A DNA stretch of 64,000 bases, taken from the NCBI GenBank assembly GCA_964035795.1, contig OZ038320.1, positions 8,578,671-8,642,670 on the forward strand. Reading direction: 5' to 3'. Shown one piece after another: positions 23,836-35,943 of the stretch (within the stretch, counting starts at the first letter, position 1; each line of letters opens with the position of its first letter). The translations under genes and the position numbers were made by a program. This DNA is from Pterobdella sp. o SKG-2022 (taxonomy: Eukaryota; Annelida; Clitellata; Hirudinida; Piscicolidae). Under the pieces are notes generated by a model. The model saw only the letters and a program-made list of their open reading frames with translations. It was not told where the DNA came from and made no database searches.

Positions 23836-26069
23836 CTGAAATTTTTACTGATGCACAGCTATCTATTTTAATCAAGTGTTTACTTAGTATACTGAAATTT
23901 TTAAAAAAATTTCATTTTGAAAATTTATTCATAAAGTCTAAATTTATTCTTTAACAAATGTATCTAATTTTTTAGCTTTTTAATGGTGAAACAATTAAGT
24001 AATCATTTTTAGAAGTTTTTTAACACCGAGCTTTTTACAAAATTGTATTTAAACATATTTAAGCATAAGTTCGTTGATTTATTCTTTAGAAATTTGTATT
24101 ATTTTAATTCTTAAAGCCAAACATGAGTATTCAAATGAAAACACTTTTAGGAGTTTATTTCATTCCACGAAGCTTTTTGAAAGATGAACTTAGATTATCA
24201 TGTGGAGGTACAAATAACGAAAAGCTTCGTGAAATAAAATAAACTCCAAAAATTGTTTTTATTTGAATATATATATATATGAATCCATATTGATTATTGT
24301 TGCAAAGTTTATTATTTTCTAAATCATTATATATTTGATTATAGGCTAATTTTGTTGCATAAGATATAATTAAATTTAGTTAAGCGGTTTATTATGTTAA
24401 TAAGACTTGTTAGAAAAATAGTTATTGAAAATATCTGCTAGTTTTATATATTTGTAATCTTTAGTCCGTTTACTTATGTTATGTTGTTATAATGGTTGTT
24501 TTCTTCTATTCTATTTTAAATAGATTATTTAAGAATTTAAAAAGTTATTTTTATTATTGTTAAATGCATTAATTTTGAAATTTAAATAACTTTGTTATTC
24601 TTGCTAATAACTTTTTTGAGAATCTTGATGGCTCACTATATTTCTTATTGTTAAAAAAATTTTGATTTTTTAAACAGTTCTTGTATAATCTAGACTTATT
24701 CTTTCTTGAGTTGAAGGCTTTCAATGCAATTCATTCATTCTTGTAGTCTTTGCTCGGTTATTTATGTTCTTTGAGAAATTTTGTTCAAATAAAAATATTA
24801 ATTTCTTTATGAAGATATTAAAACTATCATTTACATTGTCATTACAGAGACTAAAAGTTCATTAATTTGCGTATTGCTAAAAAATAATTATCAATGATAA
24901 GTCTTTAATATACGAAAACATATATCCAATGTTTAGTCTAGATAGTTTATCATGTGAATTAAGTGATTAGAGTTATCACCGTAACTTAGATGGGAGTTTA
25001 ATTTTTGCTTTTCAATAATATGGTTAAAAAATAATCAAGCAATGTTTTAGCAAAAGCCCTCTTTTTATGTGTATGGAGTGATAAATTATAATAGTAATAT
25101 ATTATTGAAATCTATGCACATTATAGAACATTTTTTATGATTTATTTGTTGTATTTTTAGTCTTGCTGTGTATATTTTTTTATTACACTATTGTTTGCCA
25201 AAGTATTATTATTTTTCATTAATATTACCTTTATTATTATTGTTGTTATTATAATTATAGGGTTAATAAATAGTTTTTCGTTCAGTTACATAATCTTTAT
25301 GGCGATTTGAATAACTTCTTGTCAAAATGAATAATCTTTGCTTTTACTTGAATAATCCTTGCACCTGACAAAATGAAAAAAAAAATTACTAAAACTAACA
25401 TATTGAATAAAGTTTATATTTTAAAAATCCACCAAAAAATTTTATTTTCAAAGTCTCCCATTTGAAAAGTTTATTCACAAAACCTCAAGAAACACGATTT
25501 AAAATGGCAAATAGTTTTTCCTTCATGAATAATTTTTTTAGAGCACATAATAATATTTTAGAGCAATTTTCGATAAAAAAAATAGCAGACTTCTGGCGAT
25601 ACTATGCTTTCACCACAAAAGGTCAAAAACCATCCAAACAATTCTGAAACGCTATCCAACAAAACTGCTAACAACGACTGACCAAACTTACAGATGGCTT
25701 GACTACATTTGAAAAATAGGGAAATCATCTTTACCGAACAATTACTCTTAAGCACTATGAGTGACAATTATTTTGAATGAAAACAGAAAAAGGATTAGTG
25801 TTTTTTATTTCACTCCCAGAGAAATGCAATGCAACTGCTTGGAGCCCAGAACAATTGGAAAGTGCAACTGTCTGATGGTTGGATTAATTTGCTGGCACCT
25901 CAAAAATATGAAATCTAAAACTTAATCAGAGTTTTATTGAATACAAAATAATTTTTCTATTTATGAGCATATATAAATTTTTTTTGAATTTTTTCAAGTA
26001 TTACACGAATTATTTAAGCAAAATCTACTTTTAACTAGATTGTATCAAAACTTTCACTTAAGGAGTAAA
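23836..26069. other. AT-rich intergenic region
   Basis: No gene is recognised. A family B palindrome lies at 24128-24269. A stretch around 25460-25910 is less AT-rich and open for 61 codons (25462-25647), but it matches no family known to me and may be a repeat relic. Confidence 0.4.
24128..24269. repeat. Palindromic element, family B (MITE-like)
   Basis: Inverted repeat with arms of about 65-70 bp and roughly 80% identity. The left arm opens TATTCAAATGAAAACACTTT; the right arm closes with the inverse of TATTCAAATAAAAACAATTT. The centre carries CGAAAAGCTTCGTG, the family B core also seen at 7753-7868. No open frame. Confidence 0.75.
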
Positions 26070-29000
26070 ATGGTAAGTTTTCATAAACAATGGCTTTTTT
26101 AATCTAATTTTTATTTTCAGAAATTTAAATTTTGTGGAGATTTAGATTGTCCTGACTGGTTGTTATCGGAAATTAATACTCTTTCAAAATTGGTATATAT
26201 AACGTTCTAATTTGTGTGTATAGTATTTTTCATTCATATTCTTGATATAAATTTTTTCAATTAATTAATTTATAATTTTAAATTTTATGACATTAGTTGA
26301 AAATAATGATTATTTTCCAGAGTTCTTTGAAAGTAAAGTTGCTCTCAAATGAAGTAATTAAAAGCATTCTAAATGAAAAAGTTGAAGTAAGTAAAGTTAA
26401 AAGTTTAACAATATTAACAGATTTTGAAAAAATTATTTCTATTTAATATAAGATTTTGCTTTAAATAAATTTCATTTTTTTTAGTGTGATAAAATAACAA
26501 AGCTCACTTCTGAAGCTAAACTTGGTTTGTATAAGTATTGTTAATTAAAGATTTGTTGTTTGTACTTTATTTGTTTGAGCAGATATTGAAGACACAAAAG
26601 CTGTTGTAGCTGCTTTAACACAGGTTTTTATGAATGTTTTATTTAATCTTTTATATATATATATCACATTTTACTGAAATTTATTTTAAATGTAAAATAA
26701 TCAAAAATCTATTTTTTTAAAAGTAAGCTACAATTTTTGCTTTCTAATGCATAATGATGTTACAAGTGAAATTTTTGTTTTACAAAAAAGCTTTTTCTAA
26801 CTAGCTGTATTACATATTTAAAAAAAGAGCATTTCTTAATTTAGATCAAAAGATTCGTAACTAAAAATGTGTAATTTATCAACGATTATTTTGCAATGAA
26901 CAATGAAAATGTTTTTCATGAATTAAAATAAAGATATTTAGTGATTAATTAAATGCATTTAAGGCTATTTAAAGCTAGTGAGTTTGAATTCTAGTTTTTG
27001 AGCTAAAAACTTAAAGTTCTTATCATTTGGGCTTCAAAACTATAATCCATCATAATTTGATTCCATTGATTATGGCAAGGCTATGCTTACCGAAAATTCT
27101 AGCTGTTTTATTTTGCTAATAAATGTACTAAATTTTTCTCATAATATCAACGTTAATGATTATTGATTTTGATTCATGTATATTTGTTCTAAATCAGATA
27201 TTCAAGAGTGCTGCCAGGTATGCAGTATCAGCAGAAGACCTCTCAACTGAACTACAGCAACTTGGCTTACCTAAGGGTTTAGAGCTTTTGCAATAACATA
27301 AATTAAGTAACCCATTTTAGCTATAATGCAATAATGTAAAATCTTACATATAATTTAGTAGCATTTAATAGTATTTTGTGTTACTGCTGTATGTGTATCA
27401 GCGATTGGTCTAGACAGCACTTGGCTGAATAATCATGTTTTTTAATGTTAAAATAACAACCAAGATAATATAGTTTTGATGGTTAATATAGTAGATGCAA
27501 AATGTATGTTTTTGTATATTTAAAATTTTTATTAAAATTATCGTCCTCCAAACACCGGCAATTTTATCGGCGAGCTCACGTCTCATCTCTATTTCCTTTA
27601 TTCTCTTTCTTCAAATTTTATATTGGCTGGTGATTTCAACACCCCAAATTGTACGTCTCATGACAACCCGCTTAGTGCTCTTTTACATGAACTCGAGCTG
27701 GTCCAGCACATAGACTTCCCCACCCACAGACTTGGTTACATCCTTGACCTCATCATTACTCCAAAACCTAACAGTCATCTCATACAAGAAATCGGCAGAG
27801 AAACTTTTGACTCTAATCACTATCTTATTTTATGCAGTCTCAACCTCGCTCCTCCTCCCCTTCCCCCTCGCATTGTAATTTCCCGCTCCTTTGAAAACTT
27901 TGATGATGCTGTCTTCGAGAAAGATTTCAAACATATCCCTAATACACTAACTAACCTTTCTGATGTTCCAGTTGAAGAGTTTCTTACAACAATGAACAAC
28001 TCTTTTCAATCACTTATCGACCACCATGCCCCTTTTCGCACCCACATCTTTGGCCCCAGCAGTCACTCCCAGCACAAGCTATCCATTGACGCCATTGCCG
28101 CCAAAAGAAAAAGACGAAAACTTGAGAAATAAATTTCCTTATTGTTAAGGTCATTCAAGCCTGTTCCAGCCAGTCTTCTTGCTGCCCTCAAGGAATCTCG
28201 GAAGACTGCTCGTGCTCTCATCTTTAAATCCCGTGCTGATTATTTTAACAACATGCTTGCATCTGTCAAACCAAACTCAAAAGTTTTTTGGAAAACTGCC
28301 AACTCCATCCTACATCGATCTTCTCCTTTTCCGCCACGCAGCTCTTCAGAAACTATCAATCTTGTGAATACCTTTAAGTAGCTTTTTTAAAGAGAAGATC
28401 GCTTTTATTCACAAATCGTTGCCAACGTCCATTTTGCGCTGCACAGACCCTATTCTACCAGACAATCGAACACCACTCTTTTATTTTTCATTTTTCAATA
28501 TTGAAGAAGTGAGTAGGCTAATTCGCTCTTTACCCAACAAATCTTCTCCATTAGACTTAATCCCCACACCCACTTTAAAACGCTTTTCTCACCTCTTTGC
28601 TCCAGTAATTTCCAAACTTACCAAATTGTCTTTTTCACAAGCAATATTCCCCGCCTCCTTTAAAACAGCACAAGTTCTCCCTTTGCTTAAGAAAGGCAAT
28701 TTGGACCCCACCATTCCTTCGAACTACCGCCCTATTTCTAACTTGCGCACCATTTCAAAAATTATCGAAAGACTCGTTCATTCCAGAATAACTTCTCACG
28801 TTTCATCATTTCCTAATTTTAATCCTTTACAATCAGCATATCGCAAGCACCACTCAACAGAAACCACACTTTTACGCATCACTGACAGTCTTCGCAACAT
28901 CTGCGCTACTGGGCATGCGGCCGTTTTGGTTTCGCTAGACCTTTTTGCTGCTTTTGACACTATCGATCACAATATCTTAATTGATATTTTGAATAGAAAC

Positions 29001-30896
29001 TTCAATATTTCTGATCTCGCTCTTTCTTGGTTTCGCTCTTACCTTTCTCAACGTTCTCAGTTCGTTAAAATGGACAATTTCTCTTCTTCTCTTACATCAC
29101 TCAACTCAAGCGTGCTGCAGGGCTCCGTTCTGGGACCAATCCTCTTCTCTCTTTAAACATCACCCATGTGTAGTATTATTGTACAGCACGACTTGCTTTT
29201 TCACCAGTTCGCTGTTGACATCACTCTTTTCACAGGAGTCTCTCACCCAGATCCTAGCCCCACTCTCCTTGAATTACCCAGTTGTCTTTCCGCTCTAAAC
29301 TTTTGGTTTTCCCAAAGCCAACTGAAACTAAACTCTACTAAGAGTGAGATGATATTTGTCGGCAGCTCTCGTCTTTTAGCAAAATACAATCTCTCTTCTG
29401 TGGTAACTCTCGACGGCACCACACTTCTTATATCTTCCAAGCTCAAAATCTCAGGTGTCACCTTAGATTCAAATTTAAACTTTGCTCACTTTATTTCTCA
29501 AATAATCCAATCTTCCAATTTCCATATCTATGCCATAAAACAAGTACGCAAATTCTTACCTCTTTCCACTGTTAATGCCCTCTTTATCACACTAGTTCTT
29601 TCCAGATTGGACTACTGTAATTCTCTGATTGCGGGCAGCCAAACTATCTTTTATGCAAACTTCAAGCCCTCTAAAACCACGTGGTCAAGACGGTTCTTCA
29701 AACTGATTATTTCAGCTCTTTCAGCGACTGTCTTGATTGTTTGCACTGGCTACCTGTCTCCCAAAGATGCAAGTTTAAATTACTTTGGCTCATTGCATGC
29801 ACTCTAAGCTTGAACAACCTGCTTATCTTTTTGATCTTTTGTCAATCAGACACACACGTCAACCACTCAGATCCTTGCACTCTGGTCTCCAGCTTCATCA
29901 ACCTGTTTCTTCAGGCTTGCTTACTAGTCGTTCTTTTTTTCACCAGGCTCCACGTCTGTGGAATTCACTTCCTTCTAACTTGCGCTCATCGCCTTCTCTC
30001 ATGAACTTTCGCAAACTTTTGAAAACTCACTTATACCATAAACATCCCCAAGTATAATCTCTTACAAACCTTGAGCGCCTCTGAAGCAATCTTGAATTGA
30101 TAACTGTGCGCTATAAAAATATTAATAATAATAATAATAATAATCATAATTTTTGCATTGAAAATATTATTTATACTGTATTATTTACAACAATCTTTTT
30201 TTCTATCCATTCTTTTCATTATAAACCACATAACAGAACATAGTAGTATGCTATGTCGATTTTACAATCAGCACAACCATGCCTTACACCAGCAATCTGT
30301 TTCTTCTTACACTCTTTTTCCCACTATCACTTCCATAAGCCACCAAACTAAGGTCCCACTGGCTTCTAGCAGTCCTCAGGTAGTGAAAGTTCATTTTTAA
30401 AGTTACAAAGAAAAAACAAATCATAGGGAATTTAAATATATACTGTATGATAGATACTTTTAAAATTTTTTAATTTAATTAAGTATAATTAAACATGGTT
30501 TTCCAATTTTTAAAGGCTTAATTAACTCAAGAAACTAAAATTTCACAACTTGATACTATGTATCCTATTCTAAATTTATTGCTTATTGAACTTCAATGAA
30601 AAAATTTTCATAGATAAGTGAGACTGTGAAGTTGAAGTTAAAATGTAAAGATGAAGATGATGAAACAACTGAATGCTTTTCAATGTCCTATGACACACTG
30701 CATGTTCTGTTAGCTGGTGAGTTATGTTACCACAAGGTTTATATAATGCTTTTTGAAAGAATGTTCAATGTGTTCCATTGTTGAATAATTTACAATTGAA
30801 ATTCATTTTGTTATGAGTTTTGCATCTTCATTATTACTACATACGTCAGAACTTCAAAAGGCAAGAAAGATCATGAAAGACCTGCAAGCTTTATAG
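26070..30896 (+). CDS. COMMD4: COMM domain-containing protein 4, complete
   Basis: COMMD4 is a subunit of the COMMD/CCC (Commander) complex that guides endosomal recycling and also modulates NF-kB. Exons: 26070-26072 (start codon only), 26121-26192, 26321-26386, 26485-26524, 26583-26623, 27198-27276, 30237-30379, 30614-30716, 30850-30896. They join in phase to 197 aa (human 199). The N-terminus [18 protein letters not shown] is almost the vertebrate sequence. [13 protein letters not shown] closes the helical N-terminal domain. The COMM region follows (TVKLKLKLKCK-like strand, [20 protein letters not shown]). The usual WRVDY motif is not recognisable in exon 7 and the Trp appears replaced. Intron 6 (27277-30236) holds a CR1/L2-type LINE in sense orientation. 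An AATAAA lies 36 nt past the stop. A fully coding-free 5' exon upstream was not defined. Confidence 0.94.
27541..30143 (+). mobile_element. CR1/L2-type LINE, 5' truncated, decayed
   Basis: The element opens inside an AP endonuclease ([21 protein letters not shown] near 27625, catalytic GDFN kept). It continues with a reverse transcriptase: [20 protein letters not shown] near 28670, [13 protein letters not shown] near 28930, [16 protein letters not shown] near 29110, and a damaged active site read as FAVDITLF instead of YADD. The end has [12 protein letters not shown] and [14 protein letters not shown] (29970). It closes with GTGCGCTATAAAAATATTAA and a TAA/ATA microsatellite at 30120-30143. 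Stops and frameshifts are at about 28130, 28380, 29155 and 29700. It sits in COMMD4 intron 6. Confidence 0.9.
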
Positions 30897-30931
30897 TTAT
30901 TTATTTAGAAATTGCATTCCACTTTGAATTC

Positions 30932-30937
30932 AATAAA
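30932..30937 (+). promoter_or_regulatory. Polyadenylation signal AATAAA for COMMD4
   Basis: A perfect AATAAA begins 36 nt past the COMMD4 stop codon, so the 3' UTR would be short. Confidence 0.6.
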
Positions 30938-32230
30938 ACTTTATACTGTTTTTGATCAAAATAAGAAGTAAAAAGTGCGCTAGACTGATAAAAACCCAAA
31001 TTCCTCACACCATTCAATAATCTCTTATTTATAATAGTATTTATTTATTTACAAATTCTATGGTTAATAGGCAGTTTTTATAGAGAGTTTAAAAATCACT
31101 GAATAGTCTATAAGAAAGAAGCTTTTAGTTGCAAGTCTAAACCTGTACACTTAAATGATTGTGTAACAATTTCATCTATTAAAACAAAATTTCAGTAAAT
31201 TTTTCATTCACCGCTGTTCTGGTTACAACAAATATTCCTTTTGGCAAATTCCAACTACAGAGACGATCAGTCAGCCAAGAATTTAATGATGCTTTTTGTT
31301 CCCATTCATGTAAACTAAAAATATCCACGTCTTATTTTAAACAAAGCTATGGTTTTCACCAGCCCAAACGACTCTTGAATGGAGTTGGAGTGATATATTC
31401 TCGATTCCATTAGTTTCAAAACTTCAAAGCTACAGAGTATTAGAACAAAAAGATTTTTGAGTTTTTAAATTTTTTATCAGTCATGTCTTTAGCTTTGGGC
31501 TAATCACTTGCTTTCAAAACATCAGTAATCCATTTATAAATTTTTCCGAAAATTATGAATATTTTTGTACTAAGGCACTTTGAAACTGTCAATTCAATCA
31601 CGTGGAGTTAATGGTTCAAAATTGTTTCTTTTCATCTTAATTCTATAAAAGTATACACTTCAAACTTCATGCAAAAATTTTTTATAAGATAAACTAATCT
31701 CAAGATTCATGAAGTCGGAAAAGAATGTAAATTTAAAACCTTTTCTTGAGCATCCATTTTCTTTTTTGAAGGTTCTTATTGAATAATTAATGTCAATTGT
31801 TTATAAGTGTACGCTTTTAAAATTTAATTAATCTCTAGGACAAACTTGAAAAATTTTTGATCGGTTTTACAACTGTTAAAGTTCTTCGAGTTTATATAAG
31901 AGCTGTGTATAGCTCTTTAAAGTTACGATTTTTTCCCAAAATCCCCTTCATTAGACGAAAAGCAGCTACACATAAAGATAAGACGAACACCCTCATAATT
32001 CATTGTCATGAGACATAATTTAAAGCGTTTATTATTCATTTATTTAAACAGGTTCAAATACATTATCTAGATGAACTTCAAATGTTCCCTAATATTCAAA
32101 AATCCGGACAATCTGTTGTGCTTAGATTTTAAGGGTTTATCGTATGTGAATTTTGACAAGATGCCTTGCTGAAATTTCGGTTGGATCATTTGTCTTTTTG
32201 TGTTTGTGTGAAGTTAATTGGAATATAAAT

Positions 32231-32407
32231 TTTCAGAGACATCTTATGTTTGTTTTGTATAGCAATTAAACTTTAAAACCTCGATTGAGGTTTCATACAT
32301 TCAAACATGCTAATGTTTTATGATAAGACTATACTTATCGAAAATTATAGATTTTCTTTTAAATAAATGTATGAATCCTCAATTGATGTTTTTAAAGTTT
32401 AATTGCT
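32231..32407. repeat. Palindromic element, family A
   Basis: The left flank TTTCAGAGACATCTTATGTT (32231-32250) is shared with other family A copies. An inverted repeat runs from AGCAATTAAACTTTAAAA (32261) to its complement ending 32407, with arms of about 45 bp. The inner core reads ACTTATCGAAAATTATAG. A half copy with the same core lies at 47128-47240. Confidence 0.7.
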
Positions 32408-33370
32408 AATTGAAATATGAAATATGAAGGTAGATTAATTTTTTTATTTTCTATTGTCTTTGTTTTTTGTTGTTGAAATCAATTTTTATGGATACCGCAT
32501 ATCTTTTTCATAGTTTGTTTTTAGATTTCAGATTAAACTGTACAAAAATTATTCAAACTAAAGATGAAATTTATAGCACGGGAAAACTTATCTTAATTAT
32601 TTTTAGGGCTTTTAATGATCTATGCAGTTTTATAAATAAGCTTTTTAGACGTTTCTTCATTCATTAGAATCCTAAATTTTGTCAGTTATTTTGAGCAATA
32701 TTTAATGAGATGGGAAGGCATGATGCGTCTTTACCGTATCTTACATCAAACTAAATCTTTCTTTAATTATTAAAATCTTTCAAATTCTTTAAAAAATTTC
32801 TATTGAAAAAACTGCTCGTAAGTTGAATAAAACTCGAATGTCTTAGTTGATTTCTAATAAGTATACTTTCAGCCAAATAAGAGTTTTTTTACATATTTTT
32901 CTTATAAAAATTACTTTCATCTGAAACTTATCAATTGTGCAATCGAAACCTCAGTTAGGGGGAACCCAATGGTCGGCTTAAATGATATAAATAAATATTA
33001 ATGCATTTTTTCAAAATTTTACGTCTAAATTATATTTTAATGCCTATATTAAAACGATAAAAAGTATAATTGTTAAAAAATTGGGTTTTATCCCTCTAAC
33101 GTTATTATGATAGAAGTGAACTTATCACAAGATATAGCTTTTATCGCTCTAATGAATGCAATAAAAGTTTGTTTTTGACGCAAAATTTTGAGATAACTTG
33201 GAAAAATACATATGACATTTCAAAAATCTTTGAATAAAACAAAACTTTCATTCAAGTTAATTAAAGTTTATCGAAAAGCTGACCACAAAAAATTATTCAA
33301 TTGAATTAAGCAATTCCTCTTTTGTATTATTGCAAGTGACAAAAGTAATTTTACTATAAATTCAAATGAC

Positions 33371-33451
33371 AGCGAGAACAATCTAGAACATTCTAATTCT
33401 AATTAAAAAGCGTGTAAGTAATATATAATAGTACGGAAAGGGTGTATATAA
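33371..33451 (+). promoter_or_regulatory. Heat-shock-element-like repeat followed by a TATA box
   Basis: Around 33375-33393 the pentamers AGAAC-AATCT-AGAAC-ATTCT alternate nGAAn and nTTCn, with one imperfect unit. This is the arrangement bound by heat-shock factor. A TATATAAG lies about 50 bp downstream (33445-33452). No coding region follows within 700 bp, so the target, if any, could be a non-coding RNA or a lost gene. A chance occurrence in AT-rich DNA is possible. Confidence 0.4.
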
Positions 33452-34259
33452 GGAGATGGTAGCAGGCTTCTTTGCCTGTGCGAACTTTCAAGCATATATT
33501 CCAGGTCGTTGATTTATATCTTCAAAGGTTACTGTCTTCAATTTTTTTATTTTGATATATTCAATATCTTTTTATCTAGCATTTATGAAACAAAAGTATT
33601 TTAAAAATTCAATTTTTCGAATTAAAATGACTTTTAATTATAAAAATTGTTCAAGTTAGTTTTAAATTTAGTTATTATAGAGAGTATCTAGCAACTATCA
33701 TGGTACCTGCTGATATATTGCCCAAAAAAAATTCATTCTCATTATGAAGTTCATTAATTGAATTATAGAAATGAATCTACGTGAATGTTTTCTGAATCTT
33801 CGTTGTTTTAATTAAGACTATATATTTTCATTCAACCTTTTTGCTTAATATTTTTTTGACGAAGTCTTATTATAAATTGTTCTATTATTTTTGGTTAATT
33901 ATTTCCTCTGATCAATGATGTTATTATTCATATTGATTCATGAAATAATTACTCATACTTCTCAACAAATTTCAACTACGGCTTAACGCAAGGAACTTTC
34001 TTAATCAATACAAGTTTTCAATTATCAAATTCCATTGTTTCAGTTTTTCACAAATTTTTTTTTGCTCCAAAAGCTTCAAGCTCGTTGGGATCTTTTCTAT
34101 CGAAATTTTCTTTTTCCCATTTTTTAAGTACTTCAACTGCCCTCTATAGTAAGATGGCCAGTCTAAAAGCTTTCGGTATCGAGCTCAGTGAAAAATCATG
34201 ACCCGAAAATAGATAGGGTAGATCATGAATGAGTGAGGTATAATAGAAATATAGATGAG

Positions 34260-35050
34260 GGATAATAAGCTGGTGGAGTTTTGTTCGAATAGGAAAAAGT
34301 AGTAATTATTGGTTGCAAGTAAGATTGAGATGTGACGTGTGTGGTGATTGAGTGATGAGCCTACAGAATTGATTTAAGGAGGTTGTTTCACTGATTTTGG
34401 AAGTTTTTTCACTTTTTTCATAAATAGTGGAATAAATAGGAGAATGAAGTTGATGTTTTTGAGGGTTTTTTTTCTTCATGTAGTCAGAATAGATAAGTTT
34501 GAAATCAAAAGTTAGTCATAGTATTTTAAATTTTATTTGTAAATTATTAGTAGCCGCGGTTAGATATTCATTGTATTTTGCTTGATCTACTGTCAAGAGG
34601 GGTTAGTGGTTCCATGTAGGTTGGTTTGTGGGTTGTTGTTGTTTGTAGATCAGCTATAAAAACTTTTAGAATTTTATAAAAGGCAATTGGAGATAAAACG
34701 TGAGTTAAAGTGATGGTGGTGATATTATAATCATATTATACAAGCTTGACGTTGTCGTGGCTGGGGATTGGCATGTTTGAGATGTGATGACTCCTGGTTT
34801 TACGTTGATTATTTTTAAGAAAAATTTTGTATAGAGTTAGTTTTTTTATTTAATTAGCTAAAATTTTTAATGGTGTGGCGAGTGTCTGTTTGCTGCCATG
34901 GGTGCCAGTGGCATAACAGGAATTGAAGTTCGTTTTGTTGATTTTCTGGATGAAAGGGAGTGTTTTTTTTTTGTCAATGTATTGAGTAGATTTTTATTGA
35001 GTATTGGTCTTTGAAGTTTTGTTGTTGACATAATATTTTTTATTTCATTA
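34260..35050 (-). other. Possible minus-strand coding or transcribed block, unassigned
   Basis: The plus strand here is unusually G-rich for the region, so the minus strand is C-rich like the exons. Short open segments rich in Ser, Thr, Lys and Pro occur on the minus strand at about 34890-35030 (MSTTKLQRPILNKN onward, stop at 34870) and 34290-34500 (MKKKNPQKHQLHSP onward). Possible acceptors precede some of them. No domain is recognised. It may be exons of a disordered protein, or a repeat. Confidence 0.2.
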
Positions 35051-35153
35051 AGAGCTATTGGTTGGGAGAAAAAAAAGGTATGAGACCATGTGAAGGGAGA
35101 TTAATGTTGTTAGCTATATAGGGAAAAATGCTTTCTCTTATGTTTTTACTACA

Positions 35154-35943
35154 ATGGATCATAAAAAAAATTTCCAAACGATGGCGAAAACGTGTTTTGT
35201 TAGAAAATTATTTTGGGATTTCGCTGAAATGAGGGATATGACAGTAATAATCGCCCATATAATCTTTATTCGGCAAAAAATAAAAGTGATACGCAAACTT
35301 AAGAAATTGACTTTTTCAGATTTAAAAAAGCATTAAGCTGATGTTACTTGTAAAACTGGGCATTTAAGCAACAGAAAATCAAAAAGTACAGCTGTTCAAA
35401 GCTGTTTCAATTTTGAGTATATTATTTGAAGTGAACAAAGAAGGCATCAAAAGACTCTATGTACCGCTAGACCACTGACATGAAAAATGCCGCTACTTTT
35501 GCTCGCCTGTTTTTCTTTACATCGACTTTTCAAATAAGAAAATTTCCTATCTGTGTAAGAGTTTTCAATATTTTGTCTTCAAAAAATTTGGGAAAAACAA
35601 TTAAAATTCAAATTACCTACTTTTTGGTAAATTTTTTTAGAAACTCGAGAAATTTTCAATTATGTAATTATATTTTCAAAAATATTCTCATCTTTTGGTT
35701 TCGAAAATAAATTTATAGTTATTTTAATTTTTCAAATTATGCTTCTTCAAAGCTATGTGATTAAAAGTTCTTTTACGAATGATTGTGTCAATGATCTTAC
35801 ATGGGATCACCCTGTAGCTCGCTTCTTTCTAGTCGAAACTTGATACTAATTTTATTTTTGTTTTGCTGAAATAGTTCCATGCTAGGAATATAAGATTTAA
35901 AAAAAAATTACTGTCACTCGATTACGGGACACATGTGGGTTAA
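35154..35943 (+). mobile_element. piggyBac-like relic, 3' half
   Basis: The 3' end ACATGTGGG followed by TTAA at 35940-35943, the AATTACTG block before it and the palindrome ATGATCTTACATGGGATCA near 35790 all match the end of the element at 20904-22265. About 35430-35520 translates to SEQRRHQKTLCTARP and a Cys-containing stretch, like the transposase tail of the other copy. The 60-codon open frame at 35154-35336 would be part of the same transposase. The 5' terminus was not found. Confidence 0.6.
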
